Below the pieces are notes generated by a model that saw only the letters and a program-made list of their open reading frames with translations, was not told the origin of the DNA and did not search any database. A stretch of 64,000 bases of DNA from Lonicera japonica (lineage: Eukaryota > Streptophyta > Magnoliopsida > Dipsacales > Caprifoliaceae), in the NCBI GenBank assembly GCA_021464415.1, contig CM038471.1, forward strand, positions 36,925,234 to 36,989,233, written 5' to 3'. Position numbers and translations under genes: made by a program. Below are positions 22,901 to 34,409 of the stretch, piece after piece. The stretch's first letter is position 1. Every line of letters starts with the position of its first letter.

Positions 22901-25186
22901 GAGGCTTTAGCAACCTCTCATTTCTTGTAGTTACAATGATTTTACTCCCTCGAGGAAATGAATCTTGCATGCCACGTAGTACATCTAATTGGTCTCTTTG
23001 ATCCACATCATCGAGAACAAGAAGAATCCTTTTGCTTGAAACGGCTTCCTTGATCTTAATGATTCCTTCGTGAGTATTGTATATCTTTTTGTACTTCTTA
23101 TTGAAGATACTCGAAAGAAGTTGTCTTTGCAAACCAGCTAAACCGTCAGGTTTTCCTGACATCTGTCTTATATCTGCGAGAAAGCAACTAGCATCAAATC
23201 TTTCATAGTTCTCATCATAGACAAATTTGGCGATGGTTGTCTTCCCAATGCCACCCATCCCACAAATACCGAGTAAGCTAACTTCAGATAAGTCATCTTG
23301 CAACCATTTATTAATTTTTTCAGCTCGAGAATGCATCCCAATTAAGATTGGAGCAATAAACAAGGGACTGTGCTTCAATTTAGCTGCAATTACATTTATA
23401 ATTTTCTTGATAAACTCTGCTTCGTGCCTACAAAGTGAGATCTAGCGATCACAATAGGAGATAAGGGAAGAAGGATATTTAACAAGGGTACAACTCTCTA
23501 TACATAAATGATAATAGTAAATAAATTAGTCAAACTACTTGTTAAAAAACCAAACTGCCAATACTGAGCCTCAGTACCCAAATTTTGAAAACAAGAATTA
23601 TTTTATAGTAAATCATTCATATATTGAACATCCTAAAATTGCAATTAATAAAGGAAAACTGCAACAAACTAGTACAAATCATGTTAACATGGACTGGTTA
23701 ACTAACTTGTACAGATAAACATATATATTAATTGCTCTACCGTAGATTTAATTTAAAGTTCAAAATGAGTTACTTTCACTCATACACAAATATGTATACT
23801 CATATATGCCTTCTGCATTTCAAATTAAGCGTATAATTTTTTTTTTCCTAGAGACATAATCAATAGCTAAATCTAACAATAGTAAATTAATTTTGTTCTT
23901 TACCCCATTGATCATGCCGAAATTTGCTTGTCCTTGAAAAAATGTAGAAGTCAAACATGAACTTTTAATGAGAGATAGAAAGAACAAATTACTAGATAGC
24001 CACGGCAATTCATGTTTTCAAATTTTGTTTTTCTCCGACATAACACAACAAGAAAAATGAAAACAGGACAACATGAAAGAATTTTGTAAACAAACAGGAC
24101 AAGATTATGTATTATATTTTTAAATGCAACGTAATACTAGCAAGATGTATGAGAAATCACTATCTTTTGTCAATATTCTTGAAATAAGATTTGAACTCCT
24201 TTCCTGTAGATGTATCTTAATCGCTTAACCAAAACTATGTGACATTACCTTTAAATGTATAAAAAAATCTACCTAGTATTAAGTATTCTACAAATCTACA
24301 AAGATTGTGAGAGGCTTTATTTATTCCCCAAGCACATAAAACTTAATTTTTGCAACGTTTGGTACAACTGCCAAAGCACAATATATAGGTATAGTTTTTC
24401 ATTATTTTGCCTCGGAACCATATTGGCTTCGGGAAATATACTGCAATCGAAGTCAGGTCAGGGGCAGGCAAGCAAGGCGGCCGACTTGGGCCCCCCACTT
24501 TCTGGAATTACTATAATATGACAATACAATTTAAGTTGTGACAATACTACATTATTGGGATTAAAGACAAACTATTGCGTAAGTACTACTTATTAATATT
24601 TTGAGAAAAAGGAGTACTGGGAATGCAGGAGAAGGAATTTTTTGAAATTAACTTACCCATCTGCTTGCTTTTTCAGCTCCATCCCAGCCAAATTTGCAAC
24701 TTCTTCAAGTGCATCCTTCCATCCTTTCACCTTTTTCCTCAATTTCATCTTTTTCCCATAAACGATTTCGGCCTCATATTGCTTCACGAACCCATCAAAT
24801 GCTTCTCCCGTCCTCCCCATTTGCTTCCGGATTTCGGATGGATGCACATCATAGAAGACAGGTAAAACTACATGTCCTGAAGTACTCTTGCACTTGAGGA
24901 TCATCACAAGTTCGTCTAGGCACCATGGTGAAGACACGTAGCCTTTGGAAAACACAATTATTGAAATCCTCGACCCTTTGATTGCTTTGTCTAATTCAGG
25001 CTTAAGACTCTCTCCCCTCTCTATCTCATCATCATCTCTAAATGTCCGATATCCAGCTTGCACCAAAGCTGTATAGAGGTGATCAGTGAACTTCTTTCGA
25101 GTGTCCTCACCTCTAAAGCTCAAGAACACATCATAAGTGTATACACAAGTGGTAGAAGAGGCTTCTTGGGCTCTCACATTAGCCAT
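19948..25186 (-). CDS. TNL1: TIR-NB-ARC-LRR resistance protein with C-JID domain
   Basis: Intracellular immune receptor. The exons I infer are 25186-24657, 23427-22332, 22228-21806, 21693-20827, 20743-20149 and 19991-19948. All introns are GT-AG, the phases agree, and the product is 1184 residues. The TIR domain (about 15-170) has YDVFLSFRGEDTR and SSPWCLDEL; Glu92 is the NADase-type catalytic residue. NB-ARC (about 195-540) has GMGGIGKTT near 233, RILLVLDDVD, GSKIIVTTR, GLPLALQVLG and MHQLLRDMGR, with Gln in place of the Asp of the usual MHD. Leucine-rich repeats span exons 3-4. Exon 5 is a C-JID/post-LRR domain (FIPG.EIPSCFS, YPFATKINNKTKDLTWVY). The 44-base last exon is supported by an equivalent in TNL2. 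Start: MANVRAQEASS matches TNL2. A Pack-MULE lies about 0.5 kb upstream. No frameshift or stop is seen, so it is probably functional. The exact splice sites are my inference. Confidence 0.9.
24165..24245 (-). mobile_element. SINE-like unit in TNL1 intron 1
   Basis: On the minus strand 'gttttggttaagcgattaag' (A-box region, 24216-24235) is followed by 'ggagttcaaatctt' (B-box region, 24186-24199) at tRNA-like spacing. The unit is short and its ends are unclear. Confidence 0.5.
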
Positions 25187-25696
25187 TGGACAAAGCTAGC
25201 TAGCAATGATTTAGCAGATGGATAACCATGAATAACTGGGAGCAATAAATGCATAATCGGACTCGATGAAGTCTTCCTCTAAAAGATAAACAACTGGTGA
25301 TATTGCAGGGCTGGTGGCTAAGTGTGAACTCCCGGAATTAAATTCAGTTGAAAGTCAGCTAGCCTATAGTAACAAAATAATATGGATAGGACCACTGTTT
25401 TCTTTCCTTGAAAATTGAATATGAAGATTTTTTTATTCACAATCAGGAATGAGAGATGCATGGTGCAGGCCATGATGTGAAAGCAAGAACCTCTGACCAT
25501 ATTATTTTTAATGAGCAAATAAAATAAGAATGCCATTAGCTAAGGAAGATGTCATACAGCCAATGCCATAAAATAAAATGATTTCAACGAAATATTGTTT
25601 AAGAAGCGACGGTGCTAGCATGGAGGAAAGTTCACAACTTTTTCTTCACCGTGTGTAATAAAACAACAGCAACAACAACAACAATAATAATAATAA
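25187..25696 (-). promoter_or_regulatory. Proximal upstream region of TNL1
   Basis: The stretch is similar in order to the region upstream of TNL2 (about 47400-48190): 'cttgaaaattgaatatg', 'gatgagagatgcat', 'gagcaaataaaataa', 'ggcatggaggaaagttcacaac' and an AAC/AAT repeat tract. That shows it belongs to the duplicated unit. It ends at the MULE insertion. I do not identify a reliable TATA box or specific element. The 72-codon minus frame at 25318-25536 has no counterpart worth calling. Confidence 0.55.
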
Positions 25697-27172
25697 GGGT
25701 TAATTGCACTTTGCCCCTCTCAACTATAGGGGTAGTGGCACTTTGCCCTATCAACTACCAAAATTAGCAATTAATGCTACCAATTATTCAATTTGTTGCA
25801 CTTAACCCATTTTAACTGACGGGGTTAAAAATTTTAAAAAATTTGGGGCTCAAATATAATTTTATATAAATTAAGACACAAAATGTAATTTTTAATTTTT
25901 GTCGCCATTGTTGCACATCATCTCTATTCACCTCTTCTTCAACCTTAAACCTTTATCACCATTTCCGGTTACTCTCTCCAGTCGTCATCTCCGACCACCA
26001 CCATCTTTGGCCACCTCCGAAAATTGAAGAGGAAAGAAATAGGTAGTAACGCATATACAAGGGTAGTAAAATCAAGAGGAAAGAAATGGAGAAGAGATGG
26101 TAAAATCAAGAGGGAGAAAATGAAAAAACCCATCATCAAATTATTCTTTTTAATTCATATTAATGCATATATAATACATACACATGTGGTAAAATAAAAC
26201 TGGGGAATTAAAATGAAGAAGAAGGACAGAGCAAATTGAAGAAAACCCATCACCGATCAACACCTAGATCATATATTTGATTCTTATATATATACATATA
26301 TATGTATGTATAACGTTATTACTGAGGTCTCTGGCTTTGCTTTGAAAGATCATCACCACTCTGCTCTTCCCTTTCCAGCACCATGAAGGACCCAATAGAA
26401 CATTCATGGCTTTAATATCTCCATGTAAGATTCTAGGCACAGTCATGGTGTACGTAGGCAAGTGCGTGCGCCACATCGAGTACAACCTCGTACCTAGCCT
26501 CCCACTCTGCTCCTCCCTTTCCAGCACCATGAAGGAGCGAACTCAAGCTCAATAACACTTATAAATACATATATATATATATATATGAATCAAATATATG
26601 ATGTAGGTGTTGATCGATGATGGGTTTTCTTCAATTTGCTCTGTCCCTCTTCTTGATTTTGATTCCCCAGTTTCATTTTACTGCCCATGTATGTATTATA
26701 TATACGTTAATATAAATTGAAAATCGGAATTTGATGATGGGTTTCTTCATTTTCTCCCTCTTGATTTTACCATCTCTTCTCCATTTCTTTCCTCTTGATT
26801 TTACTACCCCTGTATATGCGTTACTACCCCTATTTCTTTCCTCTTCAATTTTCGGAGGCGGCCGGAGATGGTGGTGGTCGGAGATGACGATCGGAGAGAG
26901 TAACCGGAAATGGTGATAAAGGTTTAAGGTTGAAGAAGACGTGAATGGAGATGATGTGCAAGAGTGGTGACAAAAAAAAATTACATTTAGTGTCTTAATT
27001 TATCTAAAATTATATTTGAGCCCCAAATTGTTTAAAAAATTTAAACCCGCCAATTAAAATGGGTTAAATGCAAAAAATTGAATAATTGGTGGCATTAATT
27101 GCTAATTTTGGTAGTTGATAGGGCAAAGTGCCACTACCCCTATAATTAAGAGGGACAAAGTGCAATTAACCC
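25697..27172. mobile_element. Pack-MULE with long TIRs and captured receptor-kinase fragment
   Basis: Ends are GGGTTAATTGCAC (25697) and GTGCAATTAACCC (to 27172). The flanking 9 bp are TAATAATAA on both sides, although the target is an AAT microsatellite. The arms (about 25697-26320 and 26550-27172) form an imperfect inverted repeat of about 620 bp. The 1476-bp element carries no transposase. Its loop (about 26323-26540, minus strand) encodes pieces of an LRR receptor-like kinase: GAGKGGAEWEARYEVVL, DVAHALAYVHHDC, then after a frameshift ILHGDIKAMNVLLGP, then a second copy of the first piece, then DDLSKQSQRP. The DFG segment is missing. The equivalent place upstream of TNL2 (about 48150-48190) lacks the element, which confirms insertion after duplication. 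Confidence 0.85.
26323..26540 (-). pseudogene. Captured LRR receptor kinase fragment inside the Pack-MULE
   Basis: This non-functional piece of a protein kinase catalytic domain covers the region before and through the catalytic loop (ILHGDIKAMNVLL; Gly stands where most kinases have Arg, as in one subgroup of plant LRR receptor kinases). A small deletion shifts the frame just before ILHG. A direct repeat of about 33 bp ('ctctgctc.tccctttccag' with 'caccatgaagga') occurs at about 26359-26390 and 26505-26536. Its downstream copy replaces the activation segment. It cannot encode a kinase. Confidence 0.75.
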
Positions 27173-27498
27173 TAATAATAATAATAACTACAACGTCATT
27201 AAACAGGCTAACCATGTTTGATTAAATAAATAACTTTTGTTTATGAAAGTAAACGAAGGCATGGTTTGTGCGAGTTTGGAATTTTGTTCTCACATGTCTT
27301 GTCCAATTCTTCCATCTTATCGTCTATTTTTTATTTATTTTTTTACCATTTTTTTGAAGGGAGACTAATTTTAAAATTAGTTTGATTATCGCACCTGAGA
27401 GGGGCGAAAATCTGAAATCTAAACACCCCCATCATTGTCTCCCTGAAACTTTCTTTTCAACATTGCAGTTTTGACTTTAATGCTTTATAACAACTTGC

Positions 27499-27560
27499 AC
27501 TACACCAAAATATGCGAATTGTCACAGTTTCAAACCATGACAAAAGGGACCTTGTAAAGC
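27499..27560. mobile_element. Possible CACTA transposon terminus
   Basis: CACTACACCAAAATATG followed by an imperfect inverted pair ('tgtcacagtttc' / 'aaaccatgaca') is typical of En/Spm-type ends. Only one end is visible. Confidence 0.35.
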
Positions 27561-28279
27561 TTTAAATTAAAATGAGCATGATTTTAGCATTTTGTTATTA
27601 TCATTATTATTATTAAAAAAAAAATTGTTATGTCCAGATAAAGATTTCCGTGATTAAAGGCTTAAAGCAATCTCGATGACTGAGGTAATCAGGGGTCCTA
27701 CCTTATTTAAGTCCTTCTAATCTTGGTTATTTCTCTAATACAACTTTCTTATTCTCTCTCCAAACTTTTCAAACAAAAAAATCACATTTCCATTATCGCT
27801 CACAAACGTGCAATTAAAATTGTTTGTGTAAGAACAAATGTGATGCTAGTATAGTGTAGGTTTCTCCACCCTATGCTAAGATTCAAGTCACAGAAACCTC
27901 GTTTCTCTTCCATCTTCTCTGGTTGCCGATCACTATGTTTATCATTGTAACGCTTGTATCAGAATTGTTTGTGTAGGAAGCTATAAAGCAAACTGTAGTT
28001 AGAGTTTTATTGCACAAATACGCGACCATCTACTGGACCAGTTGGTTATTTGTACACGAAGATAAAAACACGCACACAAAATTAAACTCTTGGTAGTATA
28101 TATGGGGAATTATCAATTATACAATACCAACTTATGAAAATATAGGCGGCTAATAATTAAGTACTCAAACATTTAACATGGTATTGAACAACATAGGCAT
28201 ATATAGAGAACAAGTGATCGACCTGATCGAGGCCTCTCCAACCCAACTGATCTAGACGATCTAGTCAACCCATACTTGA

Positions 28280-28710
28280 GGGGTTTTTTTTTTTTTTTTT
28301 TTAAATAAGAATACAATATCATTAATAATAGAGTTTAAACATTACAACAAGAATAAAGAAGTATTTCAAAGAGCTTACAAAGGCCGTAAAGATATATATA
28401 AACCACATCAATTAAAGATCTTACAATGAAAAAGCGGAAGAACATCAAAGAAAAATACCCGTAAGGCACATCCTAAAACAGAAAAACAAGACCAAAAGAA
28501 GCATTCCAAAAAGAGTCTCCATTCACGCTGAAATGCCATCGAACGAGCAAAAACAAATCTTCATAATTTTGAGTCACATCTCCACCTAGCTAGAGGAATA
28601 GATTTGCTCATTTGCACTCCAATCCGTACTGCTCGAGACACACCTTTGTATCCAATAGGAAGAAGGACAAAAACTCTGACAAAATGAGAGATAAAAATCT
28701 CATGGATTTG
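28280..28710 (-). mobile_element. Possible 3' end of a LINE (poly-A tailed)
   Basis: On the minus strand a non-coding tail ending 'gatattgtattcttattt' runs into an A tract of about 20 bases, the usual form of plant LINE 3' ends. No RT or RNase H residues can be read. Confidence 0.35.
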
Positions 28711-29645
28711 AAAAAATGTTCAAGGACTCAAATCTAAAGGTATTATTATATATAATATTTATATTACAATAGAAGAATTTTTTGCAATAAAATAATAAAT
28801 CAAATCTAATGTCCCATATTAATTCTTAATGGTGTTAATTAATACTCTTAGACAATTAGATTATTTTTTATACTCACAATAAGATGTTAAATAAACTCAA
28901 CATTTAATCACACACTAAATATATAGACAAACATATCTCTTACCTCTCTACTTTTATACAACACTAGCTTTTCTCTCATCAAATTTTTTAAAATTTTTAA
29001 ATGTCATAACTTTAAATCCACAAATCCAACTTTAATAAAATTAATATATTTGAAATATGTTTATCAAGATCTACAAAAAAAGATATATTGTAATTATTAA
29101 ATTATGTATAAAAGAATTACAACTATAACAACATACATAACATATTTCTAACTCATTAGTCATTAAAAATATTACACAATATTGATTAGAAGATATTGTG
29201 ATAAAATTAAAAATACTAAAATATTCCGAAATGGTGGGTTTCAATCTGAACAGAGCCGAATGGGGCGAGAATTTTTGTTCCCAGATGCAACTTATCTCGA
29301 ATATAATATTTATTTCTTTTAAATATATACACTTGTCATGAATATAATATTTGTTTTTTTTAAATATATACACTCATAACACCATAACATTATAAAAGGG
29401 TCGATGCGATTTGAAGTCAAATTGTATAAGAAAGACATTTCTCGGGCTAGGATGATTATATTTTCAGATGTACAAAGTTTTGTTTTTGAGAAACTTGGTC
29501 TATTTCCATCCCTATGTAACATACAAATTATACACATCTTTGATTCTCACATTTTTTATGTTATTACATTTTATTATCTTTTTTTTTTTTTAACGTGCCA
29601 AACAGTACGAATATATCCTAATATAATATAAAATACTAAAAGAAA

Positions 29646-29849
29646 ATGAATTCCTCCCCTCTTCCTACTAAGGAACGAAAAGTGAAGAATAAAAAAAAAG
29701 AAAAAGAGAGAGTAGGAGTGGTTAGGATTTTTTTTAATAGAAAGACTCAATCTACATTTGGCTTTCTTTTACTGTGGGTTGGGGTGGTTTGGTGTGAACC
29801 CATGCTTGACCAAAAGAGAGTAGCGCAAATTTTCTGTATTGAAAATTAG
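29646..29849 (+). other. Unassigned 67-codon frame (probably not a gene)
   Basis: The product begins MNSSPLPTKERKVKNKKKEKER and has no recognisable motif. The basic run comes from an A-rich tract. I list it only because the stretch is slightly less AT-rich than its surroundings. Confidence 0.1.
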
Positions 29850-29947
29850 AAGGGGCAGACTTCACTGACAAATGAAAAGGCAATTTGAAAGGGGTAATAG
29901 TAGATCCCCATAATGGTATTTTCTGGTCATTCGATAATAAATCTTTA

Positions 29948-30319
29948 GCCCCTGTTTGGTAGTTCTCTTTTTATTTTTTTTTCTACAAATTTTAAAAACT
30001 CAACTCACAAACATCTCTACTTTTACACTTCCCAAAAAACTTTAACTTTACTTTCTCTCTCTAAAAAAACTTTTAAAACGTAACTTTAAATCCAAAAATT
30101 CAAAAATAATAAAAAATATATATTTGAAACCTACTCATCGTTCTCTTTTGTGACTATTTTTTGAAATTTTTTATGCATTTTTTTCTTTGTTTAAAAAAAA
30201 ATCAAACAAAACCAAATTCACTTTTCAAAAACCAACTTTAACTCAAAACATTCAACCAAACACCACATTTTTAAAAACTTATCTAGAAAAAAAAAAAAAG
30301 AGAGCTACCAAACAAGCCC
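29948..30319. mobile_element. Tourist-like (PIF/Harbinger) MITE
   Basis: Left end GCCCCTGTTTGGTAG and right end CTACCAAACAAGCCC are imperfect inverted repeats. Both are flanked by TTA (29945-29947 and 30320-30322), the 3-bp target duplication of the PIF/Harbinger class. Length is 372 bp with no coding capacity. A relative lies at 14811, and a piece of the right end is repeated at about 30728-30778. Confidence 0.7.
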
Positions 30320-30637
30320 TTAGTATGTATAGATTTAAAATAAAAAAAATATGATATAAATATTTTCAATTAAAATTCCTTTTTTACCAATTTTATATTA
30401 TTATCGATAAAAAAAAATGCTTATTTAATATTATTTTCAATTTCTAAAATTTTAAATTCAATAAGATAACATTTATTACACCCTTAATAAATAAATAAAT
30501 AAATAGAAACTTAACTAGAATACTACAAATAAATCTTTCTGAAAATACTTGAAAATTTATAAATTTACAATTAATATGTATTGTGTGTACCAAAACTCCA
30601 CGAGGAAAGTTCAAAGCATCTCAATGGACTAGTGACC

Positions 30638-31022
30638 GGAAAACATTAAAGAATGCAAGGGGTTTTGTTGTAAGATACATAGGTTCATTTGGTAACTTTT
30701 ATGCTAATTCGTAGTACATTCTCTTTTTTTTAAAAACTTATCTGAAAAAAAAAAAAAGAGAGCTACCAAACAAGCCCTAGTTAGTATAATTTAAAATAAA
30801 AATCAATGACCAATTAACAAAAAAAATATGATAATATATAATTTCCTTAAATTTTATATTTTTACTTCCATAAAAATAAACTGTCTCTCTCTCTCTTCTA
30901 GAATATTTGTACCAAAAAATTCAAGACTAAAACATTAAAGAATGCAAGGGGTTTTGTTGTAAGATACATAGGTTCATTTGGTAACTTTTATACTAATTCG
31001 TAGTACATTCTCTTTTTTTTAT
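30638..31022. repeat. Tandem segmental duplication (~294-bp period)
   Basis: The stretch starting 'aacattaaagaatgcaaggg' and running through 'gttcatttggtaacttttat' to 'gtagtacattctcttttttt' occurs at about 30644-30730 and 30930-31020 with almost no differences. The first copy is followed directly by a second copy of the MITE right end (30728-30778), so the duplicated block includes part of the MITE edge. Confidence 0.8.
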
Positions 31023-33239
31023 TTGTGTATTTTTTTTATTAGCTCAAAGACAATTAACAATGAAGATAATACAAGCTTCCATATCTGTCTCTCTCTCTCT
31101 CCAATAACCTAAAATTCAAGACTAGATCCCCTTTTTAATGGTGAAAATGGGTTCTAACACCTTGTTATGCCAAACTAGATAGAGGACTTCCTCCACAATT
31201 TGCTTTACCCGTAAGCACAATTTTTAAATCTTTATTCACTAAAAGGATACACCCATTTTTTGAATGATCAATTATACTCTTACTACAAATTTTTATTTCT
31301 TTATTATCATTGGTGATTGTTAAACCTCACCAACTATCTTTGCCACTACCGTCCACTAGAACTCCGACGACCATCGTCATACCTCCAACAAGGACACTAA
31401 AGTTCCGACAAGAATTTTTATAGTGTAAAAACACATTTGCACTCAAATTTACATCTTTAATTGCTTGAAGATTTAGTGCAAAAATTAATTTATGCCAAAA
31501 TTTTTATCTTAATTTCTCTATGGATTTAATGCAAAAATATATTTTCATCAAAATTTATAACATTATTTGTTTACGGATTTATTGCAAAAATAGTTTTGCA
31601 CAAAAAATATATCATGAGTTTCTTGAGTATTTAAAGCAAAAATATATTTGCACCAAAATATGTATTATTTGTTACTAGCGAATTTAGTGCAAAAACATAT
31701 TTGCACTAAAATATGTATCATTAGTTGATTAAGGATGTAGTGCAAAAATAGATTTGCACTAGAATGTGTATCATTAGTTACTTGCCGATTTATTGCAAAA
31801 ATAGATTTTAGTACTTACGCGGGAACTCTAATGAGATCATGACACTCCAGTATGGTTGTTGGAACTCCAGAGGGGGATAGTGGTGGTGGTGGTTGTGGCA
31901 GCAAGTGGTGACTAATTTATTTTTAAGAAAAAATAAAAGAAATGAATAAAGGGTATTTTAGACAAAGAAAAATTAGTGCCCTTATTTTGTAATGAAAATG
32001 TAAAATGTCCTTCATTTGAATATAATTATAGAAGGAACCCTTTTAACCCATTACCTCTTTTTAATGAGCCAGCCATTTTTTATTTATATGTATAAAATTA
32101 GGGTGCTAGTAAAAGCACATTTGTTTTTTAGTTTTTGCACCCTTTTTAAAAAAATGTTAAAGGTGCCTTGACTAATTAACAACATCTTTGAAAAAATTTC
32201 TTATAGGATAAAAAGCAAATATAGGCAGACTTAGATTTATGCTTTCATAAGAAGATAAAGGTGAAATTAAATTTTTTATTTGTAAAAAAATGTTCCTCAT
32301 TTCTCTCACAATATCTAATTAAATACATTGCGATTAGACTTTATCAAGCAAAATTAAAGTGATTGGAGAAAGTAACGAGAAAAAAAATAAATATTCTCTT
32401 GATCTTTTATACAAGAATCTGTATCTTAATTTCGATAATAGTGTTAAGAAAAAAAAGAATTGGATTTTTCGTATGAACCTTATTAATATAGATAAGTGTT
32501 TGTTTAAGCACCCATAACTCCATTTTAGAAAATGGTGTCAAAACTAAAAAAGAAGAATTCCTTTACTAACACTCATAAAATTAAATTTATAATGTTCCCT
32601 TAAGATAAAACTCGGGCATCACTCTAACTTTACACTATAAAAGTGTGTCAAAATGGTACAAGTCACGGTGTGTCACGCACATTTGTGAGGAAGAGCATTT
32701 CGGCATGATGACATCATCACAACCATATCAATATTTTGCTGACATCACATAGATTTACCTGATGAGATTCTAATTCGCAGAAGAGTGAGATTCACCTCTG
32801 TGCAACTTGAATGAGTTTGGCCGTTTAGGCCCAAATGACCCAATTGGCACAATTTACCTTCATTATTTTTTATTTTCTGGGCTTCCTCTTATATAGTAAA
32901 AGAAATTAAGAAACAATTGAATGCACTATTTTTCATATTTCTACAGTTAAATTTGTAATTTTTATTGCAATTCATATTTTTGCCCTTACTTTTGTAAATT
33001 TGAAAACAACATTTTTGAAAAACTTGTAATGAGCTTCTAAGTTCAAAATTTATTTATTTTTTTGTAGGCAGTAAATTTTATAAATTTTTCTTAAAAATTT
33101 ACAGTAAAATTTGTAAATTTGACTTAAAGTTTGTAGTGAAACATGTAAACTTTAATTAATGTTTTGTAAAGAAATTTGGTGTTGCCCAATGAATTTAATC
33201 AAGGTAAACAAAAATACAATAAGCGAATTAGGAAAAAAT
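31023..33239. other. Gene-free repeat-rich region
   Basis: Besides the 53-bp array at 31440-31810, a weak inverted similarity links 31335-31400 with 31845-31910 (both around 'tggt.gt.ggaactc...agtgg'), so the array may be the core of a larger foldback element. From 31950 to 33239 I see only AT-rich sequence without genes. Confidence 0.4.
31440..31810. repeat. Tandem array, 53-bp unit x7, hairpin-forming
   Basis: The phrase 'atttagtgcaaaa' or a close variant recurs at 31471, 31524, 31577, 31629, 31682, 31735 and 31788, that is every 52-53 bp. Most units contain 'tgcaaaaata' followed by 'tatttgcacta', a short inverted pair. The copies are diverged from each other. Confidence 0.8.
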
Positions 33240-33450
33240 TGATATAGATGCATATGTCAAATCCTCATGCAATTAATTTTAATTTTTTACTTCTTATTAT
33301 ATATGGTAGTAAAATATGTCCTTATCATATTAAAATATCTTATCTTGACCTTTCGTAGAAATACGGATCATTTAAGGGATGTTTCTCCCATTATCCCATA
33401 TTTTTCTTCATCAAAATTACCTAACAAATGAAAAAAGTATATATACATAA
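33240..33450. repeat. Distal edge of the TNL duplication unit, copy 2
   Basis: Similar throughout to 18480-18690 (see that entry). In block 1 the LINE relic follows directly; here about 3.8 kb of other sequence, including the hairpin array and a hAT element, intervenes before the LINE relic at 37257. Confidence 0.7.
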
Positions 33451-34400
33451 TTTGTATCAAGAATTTTTTCGGGATCACGTGTTTTCAAGATCTTGAACAT
33501 AAAAAATGAATTAAAAAAAAAGAGATAATGGGTTCTAAGGTCTCGTTTCGTAAAGTTTTATGATTTTAAGAACAGACTCATATTTAATAAAATGAAGTGG
33601 TATTACTAATTTTATGAATTTTGTGTTACAATAATGACACTTTTCATAATATTAATTTATTTTAAGGATAATGATAAATGTTGATGGACAAATATACCAC
33701 CTAATATAATGTACGGATAAAATTTGGCCCAATTTCCTTTACCCGTTTTATCTTTCTCCCTCACATAGATGATGCTCTCTTCTACTTCTTCTTCTCCTTT
33801 ACTCCGCCCATCAAATTAGGATTCGAAAGGAGAAGGAGCCAATCCATCCATTTCTCGGGATGAATTCGAATCCGGATTTGGTTATTGTAGTAGTACTATC
33901 ACTACCACAATCACCAACAAACATCAATCGGCGGCCAAGAAAGAAACTTGGCCTAGCTTGGATTTGGACAACGTAGTATAAAAGCATAAGCAACAATACT
34001 ACTACTATTACAAGTACTAAAAAAAAGTACGTTGAAAGAGGAGGAGGAGAAGGGAGTCTTCTTGTTCAGCCTAAGCGGTCGTTGTACAGCCGCTGCCGCC
34101 ACTATAACACAAGACATGTCTGAACTTTTCCATTAATCTGTTTGCAACTATTTAACTTATATTTCATTTCTCTCTCTCTCTCTCTCTCTCTTTCTTTTTT
34201 TTTTGCATGATAAATTAAATAGAAACTTTAATCATACTTTTTTTTATTTATTGCCCAAGCAAGTAAATATGTTTGTATTGAGAGGATTGATGGAAAATAA
34301 GGTAATTTTTTATATATTAGATTTGGCCCATCTCTATGCTTTTGGGTTTAAGTTTGTCAGATGTAGTCTAATTCGAGAGTTAAACATCAAAATAATTATT
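33451..34400. other. Gene-free region with a GC-richer patch
   Basis: 33780-34110 is less AT-rich. Its minus strand gives a 61-codon frame (33996-33811, MLLMLLYYVVQIQARPSFFLG) with a hydrophobic start but no recognisable motif. A CT microsatellite lies at 34165-34194. No gene is called. Confidence 0.3.
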
Positions 34401-34409
34401 ATATATGTT

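Larger units (their letters stand above)
27182..29947. other. Gene-free region between TNL1 upstream region and MITE
   Basis: 27182-27350 continues the TNL upstream homology past the MULE ('agtttggaattttgttctcac'). At 27499 CACTACACCAAAA resembles a CACTA-transposon terminus, but no partner end was found. 28280-28700 looks like a poly(A)-tailed retroposon 3' end on the minus strand (T tract at 28283-28302 followed by 'aaataagaatacaatatcatt'). Frames at 29071-29631 are chance frames; 'ataatatttrtttyttttaaatatatacact' type sequence is duplicated at 29299-29372. Confidence 0.4.

Noticed and set aside
33811..33996. 61-codon frame with a hydrophobic N-terminus that could be a secreted peptide
   Set aside because: No cleavage site, Cys pattern or known peptide motif; no support beyond an open frame.
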